Assembly: GCA_029222685.1 (NCBI GenBank)
Contig: JARHVB010000086.1
Span: forward strand, 124,001-188,000
Reading direction: 5' to 3'
DNA length: 64,000 nucleotides
Source of the DNA: Terripilifer ovatus
Lineage (GTDB): Bacteria; Pseudomonadota; Alphaproteobacteria; Rhizobiales; Beijerinckiaceae
Part shown: piece after piece, positions 35,648 to 44,067 of the stretch
Layout: each line of letters starts with the position of its first letter
How positions within the stretch are numbered: the stretch's first letter is position 1
Program-made: the position numbers and the translations under genes
Notes under the pieces: model-generated
Seen by the model: only the letters and a program-made list of their open reading frames with translations
Told to the model about the DNA's origin: nothing
Database searches by the model: none

Positions 35648-36420
35648 TAACACGATCTACCACCGTCCGCCGGGATTGTCGCACCGGTAATCATACGCGA
35701 CTCGTCGCTTGCCAGAAACAGGGCAACATTGGCGATGTCGATCGGGTCGCCTACGAAATAAGGATACGTTTCGAGCATGCGGCGCCGGGCTTCCAGGCGG
35801 GCTTCGTCCATGCTCGCCCCGGGTCCAAAGCGCGCCTGGTTGCGCTCGGACCTCACCCCGCCAGGACAGATCACATTCACCCTGACGCCGTGCTTGGCGT
35901 ATTCGCCCGCCAGCGAACGCGTCAGCGAAATGACGCCGCCCTTGGCGGCGACATAAACGTGCTTCTGGAAGTGCCGTAACGCCGCCCATGACGAAGTGTT
36001 GACGATGACCCCGCGACCAGCGGCTATCATTGGTTTGACCGCATGCCGACAGCACAGGAACGTGCCTTTCAGATCGAGGTCGATCGTTTTGTCCCAAAGT
36101 TCGAGATCTACCTTGTCTGCCGGCGCATCGGTCGTGGCGGATCCTCCCGCCACGTTGAAAAGAACGTCGATCTTACCGAAATGCCCCAGGGCAGCTTCGA
36201 CAGCGTCTTTGATGCTGGCGTCGTCGGTCACATCGGTCTTGAGAAAGAGGCAGTCCGCGCCGGCAGCCCGCAGGCGCGCGGCAAGCCGTTCGCCTGCTTC
36301 GCGCGCCACGTCCAGAAGAACCAATCTGGCGCCCTCTTGGGCAAACAGTTCAGCCGAGGCGGATCCGATTCCGCCGACGGCCCCGGTGATCATGGCGACT
36401 TGTCTGTCCAGTCTCGGCAT
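35644..36420 (-). CDS. Short-chain dehydrogenase/reductase (SDR)
   Basis: A 258-residue classical SDR. The TGAVGGIG cofactor loop starts near residue 13, NVAGG follows near residue 90, and the catalytic Ser (NTSSWAA) and YVAAK (Tyr and Lys) are present. The C-terminal GATIPADGGRSCY is typical. The ATG at 36420 gives the usual N-terminus. It is encoded with the SMP-30 protein, so it may oxidise the alcohol whose product forms a lactone. Confidence 0.92.
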   Translation of the reverse strand: MPRLDRQVAMITGAVGGIGSASAELFAQEGARLVLLDVAREAGERLAARLRAAGADCLFLKTDVTDDASIKDAVEAALGHFGKIDVLFNVAGGSATTDAPADKVDLELWDKTIDLDLKGTFLCCRHAVKPMIAAGRGVIVNTSSWAALRHFQKHVYVAAKGGVISLTRSLAGEYAKHGVRVNVICPGGVRSERNQARFGPGASMDEARLEARRRMLETYPYFVGDPIDIANVALFLASDESRMITGATIPADGGRSCY

Positions 36421-36539
36421 TGCAGCGTCCAATTTTCTTGTGGCATCTGAGCATACGCTGGCGGGCGGCCAAATCGCCGACATCGGCATACGACGAGGCA
36501 CGTGGAATCCGCGTGACGTCGGTCATTTGAGACCTCCGG

Positions 36540-37466
36540 CTATGCCCAGAGATCGTGGAAATTCAGCTTCAGGCCGGGCTCAAACCAATCGAGCCTGATC
36601 AAACGGCCGCTGCGCGCCAGCGTCACATAGGCGGTCCGCATATCGCCGCCCGCGAAGCAAATATTGGTCGGGAAGTGGTCCGGTGTTTCGATTTGACTGT
36701 GCAATGCTCCATCGGGCGAAATGACCGAAACAGCGCCCGTCACCAGCGTGGCGACGCAGATGTTGCCGCTGGCCGCCACCTTAAGGCTGTCGAATCTCTG
36801 GAACCCTCCCAGGCCTGCCACGAGCCTTCCGCCATATGGCGATGGAAAAGCCTCCCTGCGAATGACGCCCGGCTCGGCTAAATCGAATGCCCACAGACGG
36901 GCCGGCTCCATATCTGCCACATAGAGCGTCGCCTCGTCCGGCGACAGGCCAACACCATTGGGAGTCAGCATCGGATACACAACCTCGCGAATGCTCGATC
37001 CGTCGGCAAGCGCATAGTACAGGCCGCCGTGATCGCGGGTTCTCGCATAGCGCTTTCCGGTGTCGGTAAAATAGAAACCACCGGCTTTATCGAACACCAG
37101 ATCGTTTGGAGCGGACAGTCTGTTCCCGTCGCAATGGGTGTACAGTGTCTGAAGCTCACGTGTTTTCAGGTCGAGACGCTGGATCGAGCCGCCGGCGTAG
37201 TTGGTTCCAAGGCCAATAGGCAGAAAATGTCCAGGCCGATATTCGGCACCGCCGTTATTGGCGATGTAGATGGCGCCGTCCCCGCCGACAGCTGCCCCGT
37301 TCGGCGAACCGCCGGTGGGAATACGTTCAATCCGTCCGTCCGGCGCGATGAGGGTTACGCAGCCGGTCGCAAGCTCCGTCAGCAGAAGCCCGGCGCGCCC
37401 CAGGGAAACCGGCGCTTCCGGAAACCCCAACCCTTCCGCGACAAGGCTATAAGACAAGCTTTTCAC
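36540..37466 (-). CDS. SMP-30/gluconolactonase family protein
   Basis: A 308-residue six-bladed beta-propeller of the SMP-30/gluconolactonase/LRE family. The early GFPEAPV segment supplies the first Glu metal ligand. NDLVFDKAGGFYFTDTG gives the Asn/Asp ligands, and LSPDEATLYVADME is the standard later blade motif. Such enzymes hydrolyse lactones of sugar acids with a divalent metal. It is the first gene of the leftward pair with the SDR, and a strong promoter with a LacI-type operator lies before it. Confidence 0.9.
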   Translation of the reverse strand: MKSLSYSLVAEGLGFPEAPVSLGRAGLLLTELATGCVTLIAPDGRIERIPTGGSPNGAAVGGDGAIYIANNGGAEYRPGHFLPIGLGTNYAGGSIQRLDLKTRELQTLYTHCDGNRLSAPNDLVFDKAGGFYFTDTGKRYARTRDHGGLYYALADGSSIREVVYPMLTPNGVGLSPDEATLYVADMEPARLWAFDLAEPGVIRREAFPSPYGGRLVAGLGGFQRFDSLKVAASGNICVATLVTGAVSVISPDGALHSQIETPDHFPTNICFAGGDMRTAYVTLARSGRLIRLDWFEPGLKLNFHDLWA

Positions 37467-37548
37467 GGCAACCTCCGCCTCTCTTGGTCTCGTTGTGCTT
37501 TTACGACGTGGTCACACTTGACTTGGTCGCAGTCCAATGGCTTCTTCC

Positions 37549-37576
37549 TTTATACAAGCGCTTTCATTTTAGACAA
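37549..37576 (-). promoter_or_regulatory. Promoter with LacI-type operator before the SMP-30 gene
   Basis: On the minus strand TTGTCT (37571-37576) and TATAAA (37549-37554) are 16 bases apart, and the spacer is almost entirely the operator AAATGAAAGCGCTTGTATAA (37550-37569). Eighteen of those bases match the operator at 31291 exactly. A repressor bound here would cover the promoter. It also lies 74 bases before the divergent CapA-like gene and could regulate both. Confidence 0.72.
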
Positions 37577-37643
37577 GCGCGGGGTCACCAAGCTCTGCTG
37601 ACGGGCACATCGATATGGGACGGACGGGATTGGGAGGAACGAG

Positions 37644-38969
37644 ATGGGGCTGACGCTTGCCCTGGGAGGCGACGCCATTTTAACGCGCCGGATCTCGGAG
37701 TGCGGGAGCCCTGACGCGCAGGCCATCTTCGATTTGTTTCGCCGATCCGACCTCGGAATCGTCAATTGCGAAATGTTGCTGCACGATTTCGACGCGCCGG
37801 AGCTTTACCCGTCGGCTGAGGCCGGCTGGACCTACATGCGGGCACCCCGATTTGTGGCGGAAGAACTGGCCTCCATCGGCATCAGACTGGTCGGAACCGC
37901 CAACAACCACTTTCTCGACTACGCGGTCGGCGGCTTGTTTTCCACCCATAAGGCCCTCGCCGCCGCCGGTATCGAGTTCGCCGGCTCCGGCCACGATCTC
38001 GCACAAGCACGCGCGCCCGCCTTCTACGACACGCCCGATCATCGCGTGTCGCTGGTGTCGATGACAACAAGCGCCACCCGCGCCAGTCGGGCCGCGCCGC
38101 CGCACGACGGCATCCCAGGGCGCCCGGGCATCAATCCGCTTGGATGGCACTATTGTGGCGATGCCGAAACCGTCGCGCAGGCTGTTGCCATTGCCACCAA
38201 GTTCGGATCGTGGGTTGCCAAAGTGTCGGACCGCGAATGGCAGATCAATCCGCCGGGCCTGCATCACACGGTCCAACGCTATTTTGTGACCGATATGCCG
38301 GGCGCCGGGATGATCCTCGATGAAGACGATGAGGCCGCCAATCTGCGATCGATCCGGACGGCGCGGCAAAACAGCGACGTCGTCATTGCTCATATCCATA
38401 CGCATGAATGGGATCAGGAATCTGGAAGCGCAGCCGTACCACCAAGATTCCTGCCGCCTTTCGCCCGCCGCGCCATCGATGCGGGCGCTGACATCGTCTT
38501 GTCCCAAGGCAGCCATGCGCCGCTTCGCGGCATCGAGATCTATAAGGGCAAGCCGATTTTTTATGATCCGGGCGATCTGTTCGCCATGTCGGGACTGGTG
38601 ACCCGTTTTCCGGCTGAGTTCTATACGCGTCACGACGTGCATCGTCTTGATGACGCTTTGCCCGCCGAGGGCGTTGCCGCGCGCCAGAAGTACTTCAAGG
38701 AGTTCATGGTCAATCCCGTCGGCGGATATCAGAATGGACGCGGCCGCCTCGGTGTCGTTCCGGTCGTCAAGCTCGAAGGACGCAAGGCCGTGCGGATTGA
38801 ACTGCACCCCTTCACCCACGTGCACACAACCGTTTCCCAGTTCGGCATGCCAATGCGGGTCGATGGAGACACGGCGCAGCAAATCCTCACTCATCTTTCG
38901 GACCTCAGTCGACCCTTCGGCTCTCGTATCTCAATCGAGAATTCAATCGGCCAGATCGATCTCACGTAA
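37644..38969 (+). CDS. CapA-family (poly-gamma-glutamate synthesis type) metallophosphatase-like protein
   Basis: A 441-residue protein of the PGA_cap family, which shares the calcineurin-like fold. Marks are GGDAIL near the start, NCEMLL, the GTANNHFLDY segment, IAHIHTHEWD and the closing SQGSHAPLRGIEIYKGKPIFYDPGD. It has no signal peptide, unlike capsule-associated CapA. GGGAGG lies 7-8 bases before the ATG. Its place beside a lactonase, an SDR and ABC genes suggests a catabolic hydrolase rather than a polymer synthesis role, an inference from context. Confidence 0.85.
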   Translation: MGLTLALGGDAILTRRISECGSPDAQAIFDLFRRSDLGIVNCEMLLHDFDAPELYPSAEAGWTYMRAPRFVAEELASIGIRLVGTANNHFLDYAVGGLFSTHKALAAAGIEFAGSGHDLAQARAPAFYDTPDHRVSLVSMTTSATRASRAAPPHDGIPGRPGINPLGWHYCGDAETVAQAVAIATKFGSWVAKVSDREWQINPPGLHHTVQRYFVTDMPGAGMILDEDDEAANLRSIRTARQNSDVVIAHIHTHEWDQESGSAAVPPRFLPPFARRAIDAGADIVLSQGSHAPLRGIEIYKGKPIFYDPGDLFAMSGLVTRFPAEFYTRHDVHRLDDALPAEGVAARQKYFKEFMVNPVGGYQNGRGRLGVVPVVKLEGRKAVRIELHPFTHVHTTVSQFGMPMRVDGDTAQQILTHLSDLSRPFGSRISIENSIGQIDLT

Positions 38970-39041
38970 GCGAGCAGTCCTTGACGATGCAGTCGAGGCG
39001 ATCGTCGTTCAAGACAAAGTGCAGGGAGGCACGCCTAGAAT

Positions 39042-39854
39042 ATGCAGGATCAATCGACACCGGCGAACATGACGGCCGCTCCGGTTGCCGGCGCCATCAC
39101 TATAAAAAATCTGAACAAAGTGTTCGACACCGGCTCCGGCAAGGTCGTTGCGCTGCAGGATATCAACCTGACGATCGACGAAGACGAGTTCGTCAGCGTG
39201 GTGGGACCGTCCGGCTGCGGCAAGACCACGCTTCTCACCATTCTGGCCGGGCTGGCCACTCAGACTTCCGGCACGGCCGAACTGCGCGGCGCGGCGATAG
39301 CCGGTCCGCGGCGGGATGTTGGCGTCGTGTTCCAGTCTCCGGTGCTGTTTCCGTGGCGGTCCGTCCTTGAAAATGTCCTTCTGCCGATCGACGTTCTGCG
39401 GCTGAACCGCAGCGAGTTCGTGCCGAAAGCCGAAGCGTTGCTCGCCATGGCGGGGCTTGCGGGTTTCGAAAAAAAATATCCGGCGCAACTATCGGGCGGA
39501 ATGCAGCAGCGCGTCGGCCTCGTGCGCGCACTCATTTCCGAACCGGCCATGTTGCTGATGGATGAACCTTTCGGGGCGCTGGACGCTCTGACGCGCGAAA
39601 ACATGAATCTCGAACTTCAGCGCATCTGGATGGAGACCAGGAGAACCGTGTTCTTCATCACTCATTCGATCGGCGAGGCGATCTTCCTGGGCGACCGCGT
39701 GCTGGTCATGACGCCACGACCCGGCCAGTTGAAGCTCGAGATAAAAATCGACCTGCCCCGACCACGCAATCTCGAAATGATGGCCAGCCCGGAGGTGGGA
39801 CTTTACATGCGGCAGATCCGCGAGTGCCTGAGCGCCAAGGGAGGCATCGGCTAA
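39042..39854 (+). CDS. ABC transporter ATP-binding protein (SsuB/TauB type)
   Basis: A 270-residue ATPase with Walker A GPSGCGKTT, signature LSGGMQQR, Walker B LLMDEPFGALD and switch His FITHSI. It overlaps the permease gene by one base (TAATG at 39852-39856). The probable binding protein is encoded 5 kb away at 33248. It is not especially close to the ATPase at 19023 beyond family level, so the two ABC systems are distinct. Confidence 0.93.
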   Translation: MQDQSTPANMTAAPVAGAITIKNLNKVFDTGSGKVVALQDINLTIDEDEFVSVVGPSGCGKTTLLTILAGLATQTSGTAELRGAAIAGPRRDVGVVFQSPVLFPWRSVLENVLLPIDVLRLNRSEFVPKAEALLAMAGLAGFEKKYPAQLSGGMQQRVGLVRALISEPAMLLMDEPFGALDALTRENMNLELQRIWMETRRTVFFITHSIGEAIFLGDRVLVMTPRPGQLKLEIKIDLPRPRNLEMMASPEVGLYMRQIRECLSAKGGIG

Positions 39855-40642
39855 TGCGAAGACTGGTTTTCCCGATCATTTTGAGCATATGCCTGTTCGT
39901 CGGCCTCATGACAGCGTGGGACGTTTCGATCCGTCTGCTCAAAGTGCCGTCCTACATCATCCCCGGCCCCGGCGCGGTTTTCTGGGCGCTGTACAATGGA
40001 ATCGCGACCGGCCTGTACTGGGAGCATTTCAAGGTGACGTTAACCGAGGTTGTCATTGGATATGGCATTGGCCTTGGCCTTGCGCTCGTACTCGGGTCCC
40101 TCATCGCGGTGAACCGGAAGGTCGAATTCTATTTCTATCCTTATCTGGTGATGTTTCAATCGATGCCCAAAGTCGCGCTCGCGCCGGTCATGATCGTCTG
40201 GTTCGGGCTGGGCCTGACATCGAAGATCGTCAACGTAGCGATCGTCTGTTTCTTTCCGCTGCTGGTAAACTCGATCGTCGGGCTGCGGTCCACCGATCCC
40301 GACCGGATCAACCTGATGCGCTCCTTGAACGCGAGCGAATGGCAGATCTTTTACATGCTGCGAATTCCATCCGCCTTGCCGTTCATTTTCGCCGGCCTTG
40401 AAGTCGCTATCGTACTCGCGCTCATTGGCGCCATCGTGGCGGAGTTTGTCGGCGCCGAACACGGATTGGGCATGCTGATTCAGGCGATGACGACCACTCT
40501 CGACATCGCCGGACAGTTTTCAATTTTGCTGGTGCTGTCGCTCATGGGACTTACGTTGAACCGGATCGTCAAGATGCTAGGGAACCGCGTGCTTTTCTGG
40601 GATTCTTCGCGGCGCAGCCAAAAGCTCGACACGAAGATCTGA
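39854..40642 (+). CDS. ABC transporter permease (SsuC/TauC type)
   Basis: A 262-residue membrane protein with six hydrophobic segments and the cytoplasmic coupling loop (NLMRSLNASEWQIFYMLRIP). The ATG at 39854 is chosen because it is coupled to the ATPase stop; the frame also runs back to 39824 inside that gene. It is followed by a repeat with a strong hairpin and T-run that should terminate transcription. Confidence 0.92.
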   Translation: MRRLVFPIILSICLFVGLMTAWDVSIRLLKVPSYIIPGPGAVFWALYNGIATGLYWEHFKVTLTEVVIGYGIGLGLALVLGSLIAVNRKVEFYFYPYLVMFQSMPKVALAPVMIVWFGLGLTSKIVNVAIVCFFPLLVNSIVGLRSTDPDRINLMRSLNASEWQIFYMLRIPSALPFIFAGLEVAIVLALIGAIVAEFVGAEHGLGMLIQAMTTTLDIAGQFSILLVLSLMGLTLNRIVKMLGNRVLFWDSSRRSQKLDTKI

Positions 40643-40663
40643 CCCGGGACGGCTGTTACGGCC

Positions 40664-40767
40664 TATAGCTTCGGTTCTGACAGAATCAGAACCGAAGCTC
40701 TCGTTTTTTGTTTTGACGCGTTTTCTTCACGCGAACCGGCGACCACTTCGCTCGAAAACGCTCTATA
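40664..40767 (+). repeat. ~105-bp intergenic repeat, copy 3, with terminator hairpin
   Basis: It is in the same orientation as copy 2. The stem AGCTTCGGTTCTGA with TCAGAACCGAAGCT (14 bp, 40667-40699) is followed by TCGTTTTTTGTTTT, a good intrinsic terminator for the ABC operon on the plus strand. The element ends GCTCGAAAACGCTCTAT. A further 8-base hairpin (GCGTCGGT with ACCGACGC) follows at 40768-40789. Confidence 0.85.
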
Positions 40768-40847
40768 GCGTCGGTTCAAACACCGACGCGCCGGCCGCCG
40801 GCCGCAACTCAACCGTGAACTGATATCGCTCGGGATGATATTGCACG

Positions 40848-41309
40848 ATGATATGGCGAACGGGCGAGACGACGGGACGCATGGTCACCGCCAGGCTCGC
40901 CGAGCTCGAGGCCGAGATTGATCGCCAGGAGGCGCGCCTCAGTCGGGCAATCGAGGCGAACGTGGTCGCCCTGCATCCGGCTACTATCGCCGTTTATCTC
41001 GATGCGGTGGAGCAGCTCGCGAAAGCGCTCTCCGCCAGCGATGCCAAGGCTGCATGCCTCAAGTTGCGTGAACTCATCGACTGCATCGTCGTCGCGCCGC
41101 GCGTCAAGCCCGGCGATCCGATCCATTTGGAAGTTCGCGGACGCCTTGCCGCCCTGACGCAGCCCGATCCCGGCCTGTTTGTGAGCCAGATGGTGCCCAG
41201 GGGCGGACTAAAAGCTCAAGCGTGCAGCGCATTGAAAACACTGGAGAAATCATCCAGCGCCAAGAGCTTTGTACACCACCCCCGTTGCCCATTCAATCTG
41301 TTCTGTTAA
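40848..41309 (+). pseudogene. Remnant of a large serine recombinase (C-terminal part)
   Basis: About 110 residues resemble the end of a large serine recombinase: a coiled coil (ARLAELEAEIDRQEARLSRAI) followed by LKLRELIDCIVVAPRVKPGDPIHLEVRGRLAAL. The N-terminal catalytic domain is absent upstream. From position 41190 the frame runs through the tRNA-Phe-derived att repeat, giving the peptide MVPRGGL and then unrelated sequence. It is the remnant of an older element that stood beside tRNA-Phe before the present 17-kb element inserted. Confidence 0.65.
41190..41207. other. attL (18-bp tRNA-Phe 3'-end duplication)
   Basis: ATGGTGCCCAGGGGCGGA is identical to the 3' end of tRNA-Phe at 58352-58369. 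It marks the far end of the integrated element. Left of it lies a serine recombinase remnant, right of it element DNA. Confidence 0.85.
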
Positions 41310-41345
41310 TTTCACGCTAAAGCAGCCGCCATGAGACCGCCTGCC

Positions 41346-42083
41346 ATGGATATATTTGAAGCTCTGGGTAAGCTGATTCCCGTTGGAAAGCTCTATGACG
41401 ATGCGCTCAGCGGTCCGGCAAAAGAGGTCGGAAAGCTTGGCACCGATGCGCTCAAGACTGCTAGGCTAATACTTGCTCCATTGCAGTTGGTCGCCGCATA
41501 TCAAGACCGCTTCGAAAGGATGTGCGAGCGAATAGGTAAGCGAGTTCCCGAAGAGCGCAGGCAAGAGCCGCCAATCGAGATCGCGGGGCCGACATTGGAA
41601 AAGCTCCGGTACGTGGCGGAGGGTTCCGAACTCTCCGACATGTTAGAGGAGGTCTTAACCAAAGCCATAGACTCTGACGCTCAAGCAGCCATCCATCCTT
41701 CCTTCAGCCACATCATATCAATGCTCAGCCGGGATGAAGCGTGGATGCTCTACCGCTTGGCTAAAAAGAGTTTCACGGTGGTGGACCATCTTGAACTGAA
41801 TCGGGCTGAAGGCAGGTTCCAGAATCGAGTCATTGAAGAGAGCGAATTTCCTTACGCAGAACTCCTTCTGCCGGACAAGGTGGAATTGTTTTACGCACAT
41901 CTGGAGTCAATGAGCCTCGCTAGCTGGCCCGTTGATAAACAAGACCCTGTCTACGCGGTGCAGGGCGGGCCGCAGACTGGCCTTAGGCGGCACTCTAGGA
42001 TGGAGTTGACCGAATTCGGCCGTCTATTCGTGGCCGCCTGTATGCCCGCAGAAGGATTTGAAAGGCATGCCAAGAAGACCTAA
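41346..42083 (+). CDS. Abi-alpha (DUF4393) family protein, putative phage defence
   Basis: A 245-residue protein. After a short N-terminal region it has the DUF4393 pattern: PIEIAGPTLEKLRYVAEGSELSDMLEEVLTKAIDSD, then HPSFSHIISMLSRDEAWMLY. The family includes Abi-alpha proteins linked to abortive phage infection. I start it at the ATG at 41346; the frame also allows 41331. It stands alone at the attL end of the element, a common place for defence cargo. Defence activity is inferred from family and position. Confidence 0.75.
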   Translation: MDIFEALGKLIPVGKLYDDALSGPAKEVGKLGTDALKTARLILAPLQLVAAYQDRFERMCERIGKRVPEERRQEPPIEIAGPTLEKLRYVAEGSELSDMLEEVLTKAIDSDAQAAIHPSFSHIISMLSRDEAWMLYRLAKKSFTVVDHLELNRAEGRFQNRVIEESEFPYAELLLPDKVELFYAHLESMSLASWPVDKQDPVYAVQGGPQTGLRRHSRMELTEFGRLFVAACMPAEGFERHAKKT

Positions 42084-42667
42084 CAGAGACGGAGTTGCCC
42101 GCAGACCACCCATAGCATCAGGTCGTGCTGGGGTGTCTCTGGGTTGAGAAGGAATGCCGCTTCTCCGCCACCTACCTATGCGAGGTGCCTTACGGCCGGC
42201 CCGTGTTGGTTGTGCACAGGGCATCCGACCCCGAGACGTTTCATGCTTGGTGTCCACACCTTATGCCCTCACCACGGCATCTCTAAGCCGCCTCATGCCT
42301 CGCCTCATGCTTGGCACCTATACACATCCACCACCCGCTGGATGCTGGGTGCATGGACCTGGTGCGGACCTCAGGGAGACATTGGGGTTGACCTAGTGCG
42401 GGACCTCAGGGGTGCCCTAGTGCTTGGGGTGCGCTTCACGTCCAAGTAGGTCAGGTGGAGCACAGTGCTAACGGATGTCTCCCGATGTAGAGCCTCCAAG
42501 CTGCCTAATGAGCAGCCGCTCAGCAGAGGAGAGGTGGAGGAGTAAATCCATCATGGACGCAAAGAGGCACAGCCCGATAAGGCCCACCCCCAGGTCCCTT
42601 AAGCAGAGGCGTAAGAAAGTTTCGAATTGAGCGGAGCCGTCGAGCGCTCATTCCGGATCAAAGCAAA
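42084..42667. other. 584-base non-coding region with direct repeats
   Basis: No reading frame here looks like a protein. Two imperfect ~21-base direct repeats, GACCTGGTGCGGACCTCAGGG (42356-42376) and GACCTAGTGCGGGACCTCAGGGG (42390-42412), lie 34 bases apart. TCATGCTTGG occurs at 42241-42250 and 42305-42314, and GCCTCATGC occurs twice nearby. The region follows the 3' end of the polymerase-like gene and could be an origin or other recognition region; that is a guess. Confidence 0.35.
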
Positions 42668-44053
42668 CTAGCTGCCGACATGATCTGCGGCCGGACCGAG
42701 GTCAATACTCACTCTCGCAGGCGTGGAGCCGGTAAGCTGTAGGAAGGCCTTTTCCATGACCGCCTTGGCGCACTCTGCTTCGGACGAGGCGACTAGGACA
42801 GCATCGTGAAGCGGCAACGCTGTGACACCGATGGCCGCAAGTTCGGAAAGAGTGGCGAGGAGCAGCCGGCTCTCCAGCCACATCAGTTTAAAACCAACCC
42901 CCGTTCCAAATTGGTCTGCAATCGGCGCGTGGTAAGCCTTAAGCCGCCCTAATGCGTCTTTCAGCTTGGTCCCAGATGGGAACGCCGGCAAGGCCTCCCG
43001 CGGCCAATTCCTGAGGGGCTTGATGGCAAACAGCAGCGAATTAATGAGGGTCTTCCATCCGTCCCGGCACGAGCCATCACCGCTTACGTCGTAAAGGTCC
43101 CGCTCGGGAGCCTGGAGGCCCGCGCCGATGTAGGCGAGATTCGGGAATAGCTGGCCGTAATCCACCGACGCTACGGGCTCTCCATGCGGTTGCACCGCTG
43201 TGCCAATCTTGAGGTGGCGGAAACGATCCGCCTTCGTCATCGTCATCCAGTATCCGCCAAACAAGCGCCCGCCGGCATTGAAGCGGCCCTCGTTGAAGAC
43301 GCGACGGACACTCCGGCGGGTCGGGTCTATTGGCTGGCCAGCGGCTGTGGGCTGGAGCCTAGCTCCCTCAGACAATCGCAGTGATGCGGCCCGCAGCAGG
43401 CCGTTGATGGCTTGGACTTCCTGCCGCATTTTCTTCGTTGCTGCTGTGTCCTGATACTCGATTGGCTCCGACCGCCCGTCCGGTCCCTTGGGGGACTTCA
43501 GCACAATTACTTCGGGCTCCTCCACGCGGGTGATGGCCTCCAAGCTAAAGTGCGCCGCAGGGAAGCACTTATTGAAGGCCTCAGTAATCAGAACGCTGGA
43601 GCGGCGACTATCGCCATTCGGGAAGCCATAGCCACGCGGCCCCTCAGAGATGAGACCGAGGCGTGTCAGCAAGGACAGCACATCTAAGAACGGCTGCCCG
43701 TAGACCGGCGGGCGATAGCGGCTCGCGGCCCACATGGTGTTGTTGCTCCTCGGCACGGCAAGGGCTGACGCAGGGCGGCCCCCAGCCAGCCAGCGCATGG
43801 CGATGAGGTTGGCGGCGATGCAGTCCAAGGCCAGTTGGAGTTTTGCCTTATCTGCCTGCTTCCTCCCCCGCTGGCGCAGGCCGAGCTTTAGTTCCAGATG
43901 CAAGATGTTTTCCGCAAGCGCCGCCACCCCGGCCTTCAGTTCTGGAGACCCCGCTCGCCTACACGGATCGAAGCTCACGGGCGGGGGGGCTTTGCTGGCT
44001 GCGGACACGGGTGCGCAACCTGACCGGCCAGAAGCTGAAGATGTGAGGACCAT
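42668..44053 (-). CDS. Divergent family-A-like (palm) polymerase
   Basis: A 461-residue protein without a clear named family. A winged-helix-like segment (PPVYGQPFLDVLSLLTRLGLIS) lies in the first half. In the second half I see motifs in the order of DNA polymerase I: motif A VDYGQLFPNLAYIG (Asp 298), motif B RDGWKTLINSLLFA (Arg 330, Lys 334) and motif C LPLHDAVLV (His 416, Asp 417). The distances are much shorter than in PolA and no exonuclease domain is present. The ATG at 44053 follows the zinc-ribbon gene by 14 bases. It is the last gene of an operon with that gene and an RNase-H-like gene. Polymerase activity is inferred from the motifs. Confidence 0.6.
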   Translation of the reverse strand: MVLTSSASGRSGCAPVSAASKAPPPVSFDPCRRAGSPELKAGVAALAENILHLELKLGLRQRGRKQADKAKLQLALDCIAANLIAMRWLAGGRPASALAVPRSNNTMWAASRYRPPVYGQPFLDVLSLLTRLGLISEGPRGYGFPNGDSRRSSVLITEAFNKCFPAAHFSLEAITRVEEPEVIVLKSPKGPDGRSEPIEYQDTAATKKMRQEVQAINGLLRAASLRLSEGARLQPTAAGQPIDPTRRSVRRVFNEGRFNAGGRLFGGYWMTMTKADRFRHLKIGTAVQPHGEPVASVDYGQLFPNLAYIGAGLQAPERDLYDVSGDGSCRDGWKTLINSLLFAIKPLRNWPREALPAFPSGTKLKDALGRLKAYHAPIADQFGTGVGFKLMWLESRLLLATLSELAAIGVTALPLHDAVLVASSEAECAKAVMEKAFLQLTGSTPARVSIDLGPAADHVGS

Positions 44054-44067
44054 TCGCGGAGGCCTAA

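Noticed and set aside
41190..41290. tRNA fragment as a second tRNA gene
   Set aside because: Only the last 18 bases of tRNA-Phe match; no D or anticodon arm is present, so it is an att duplication.
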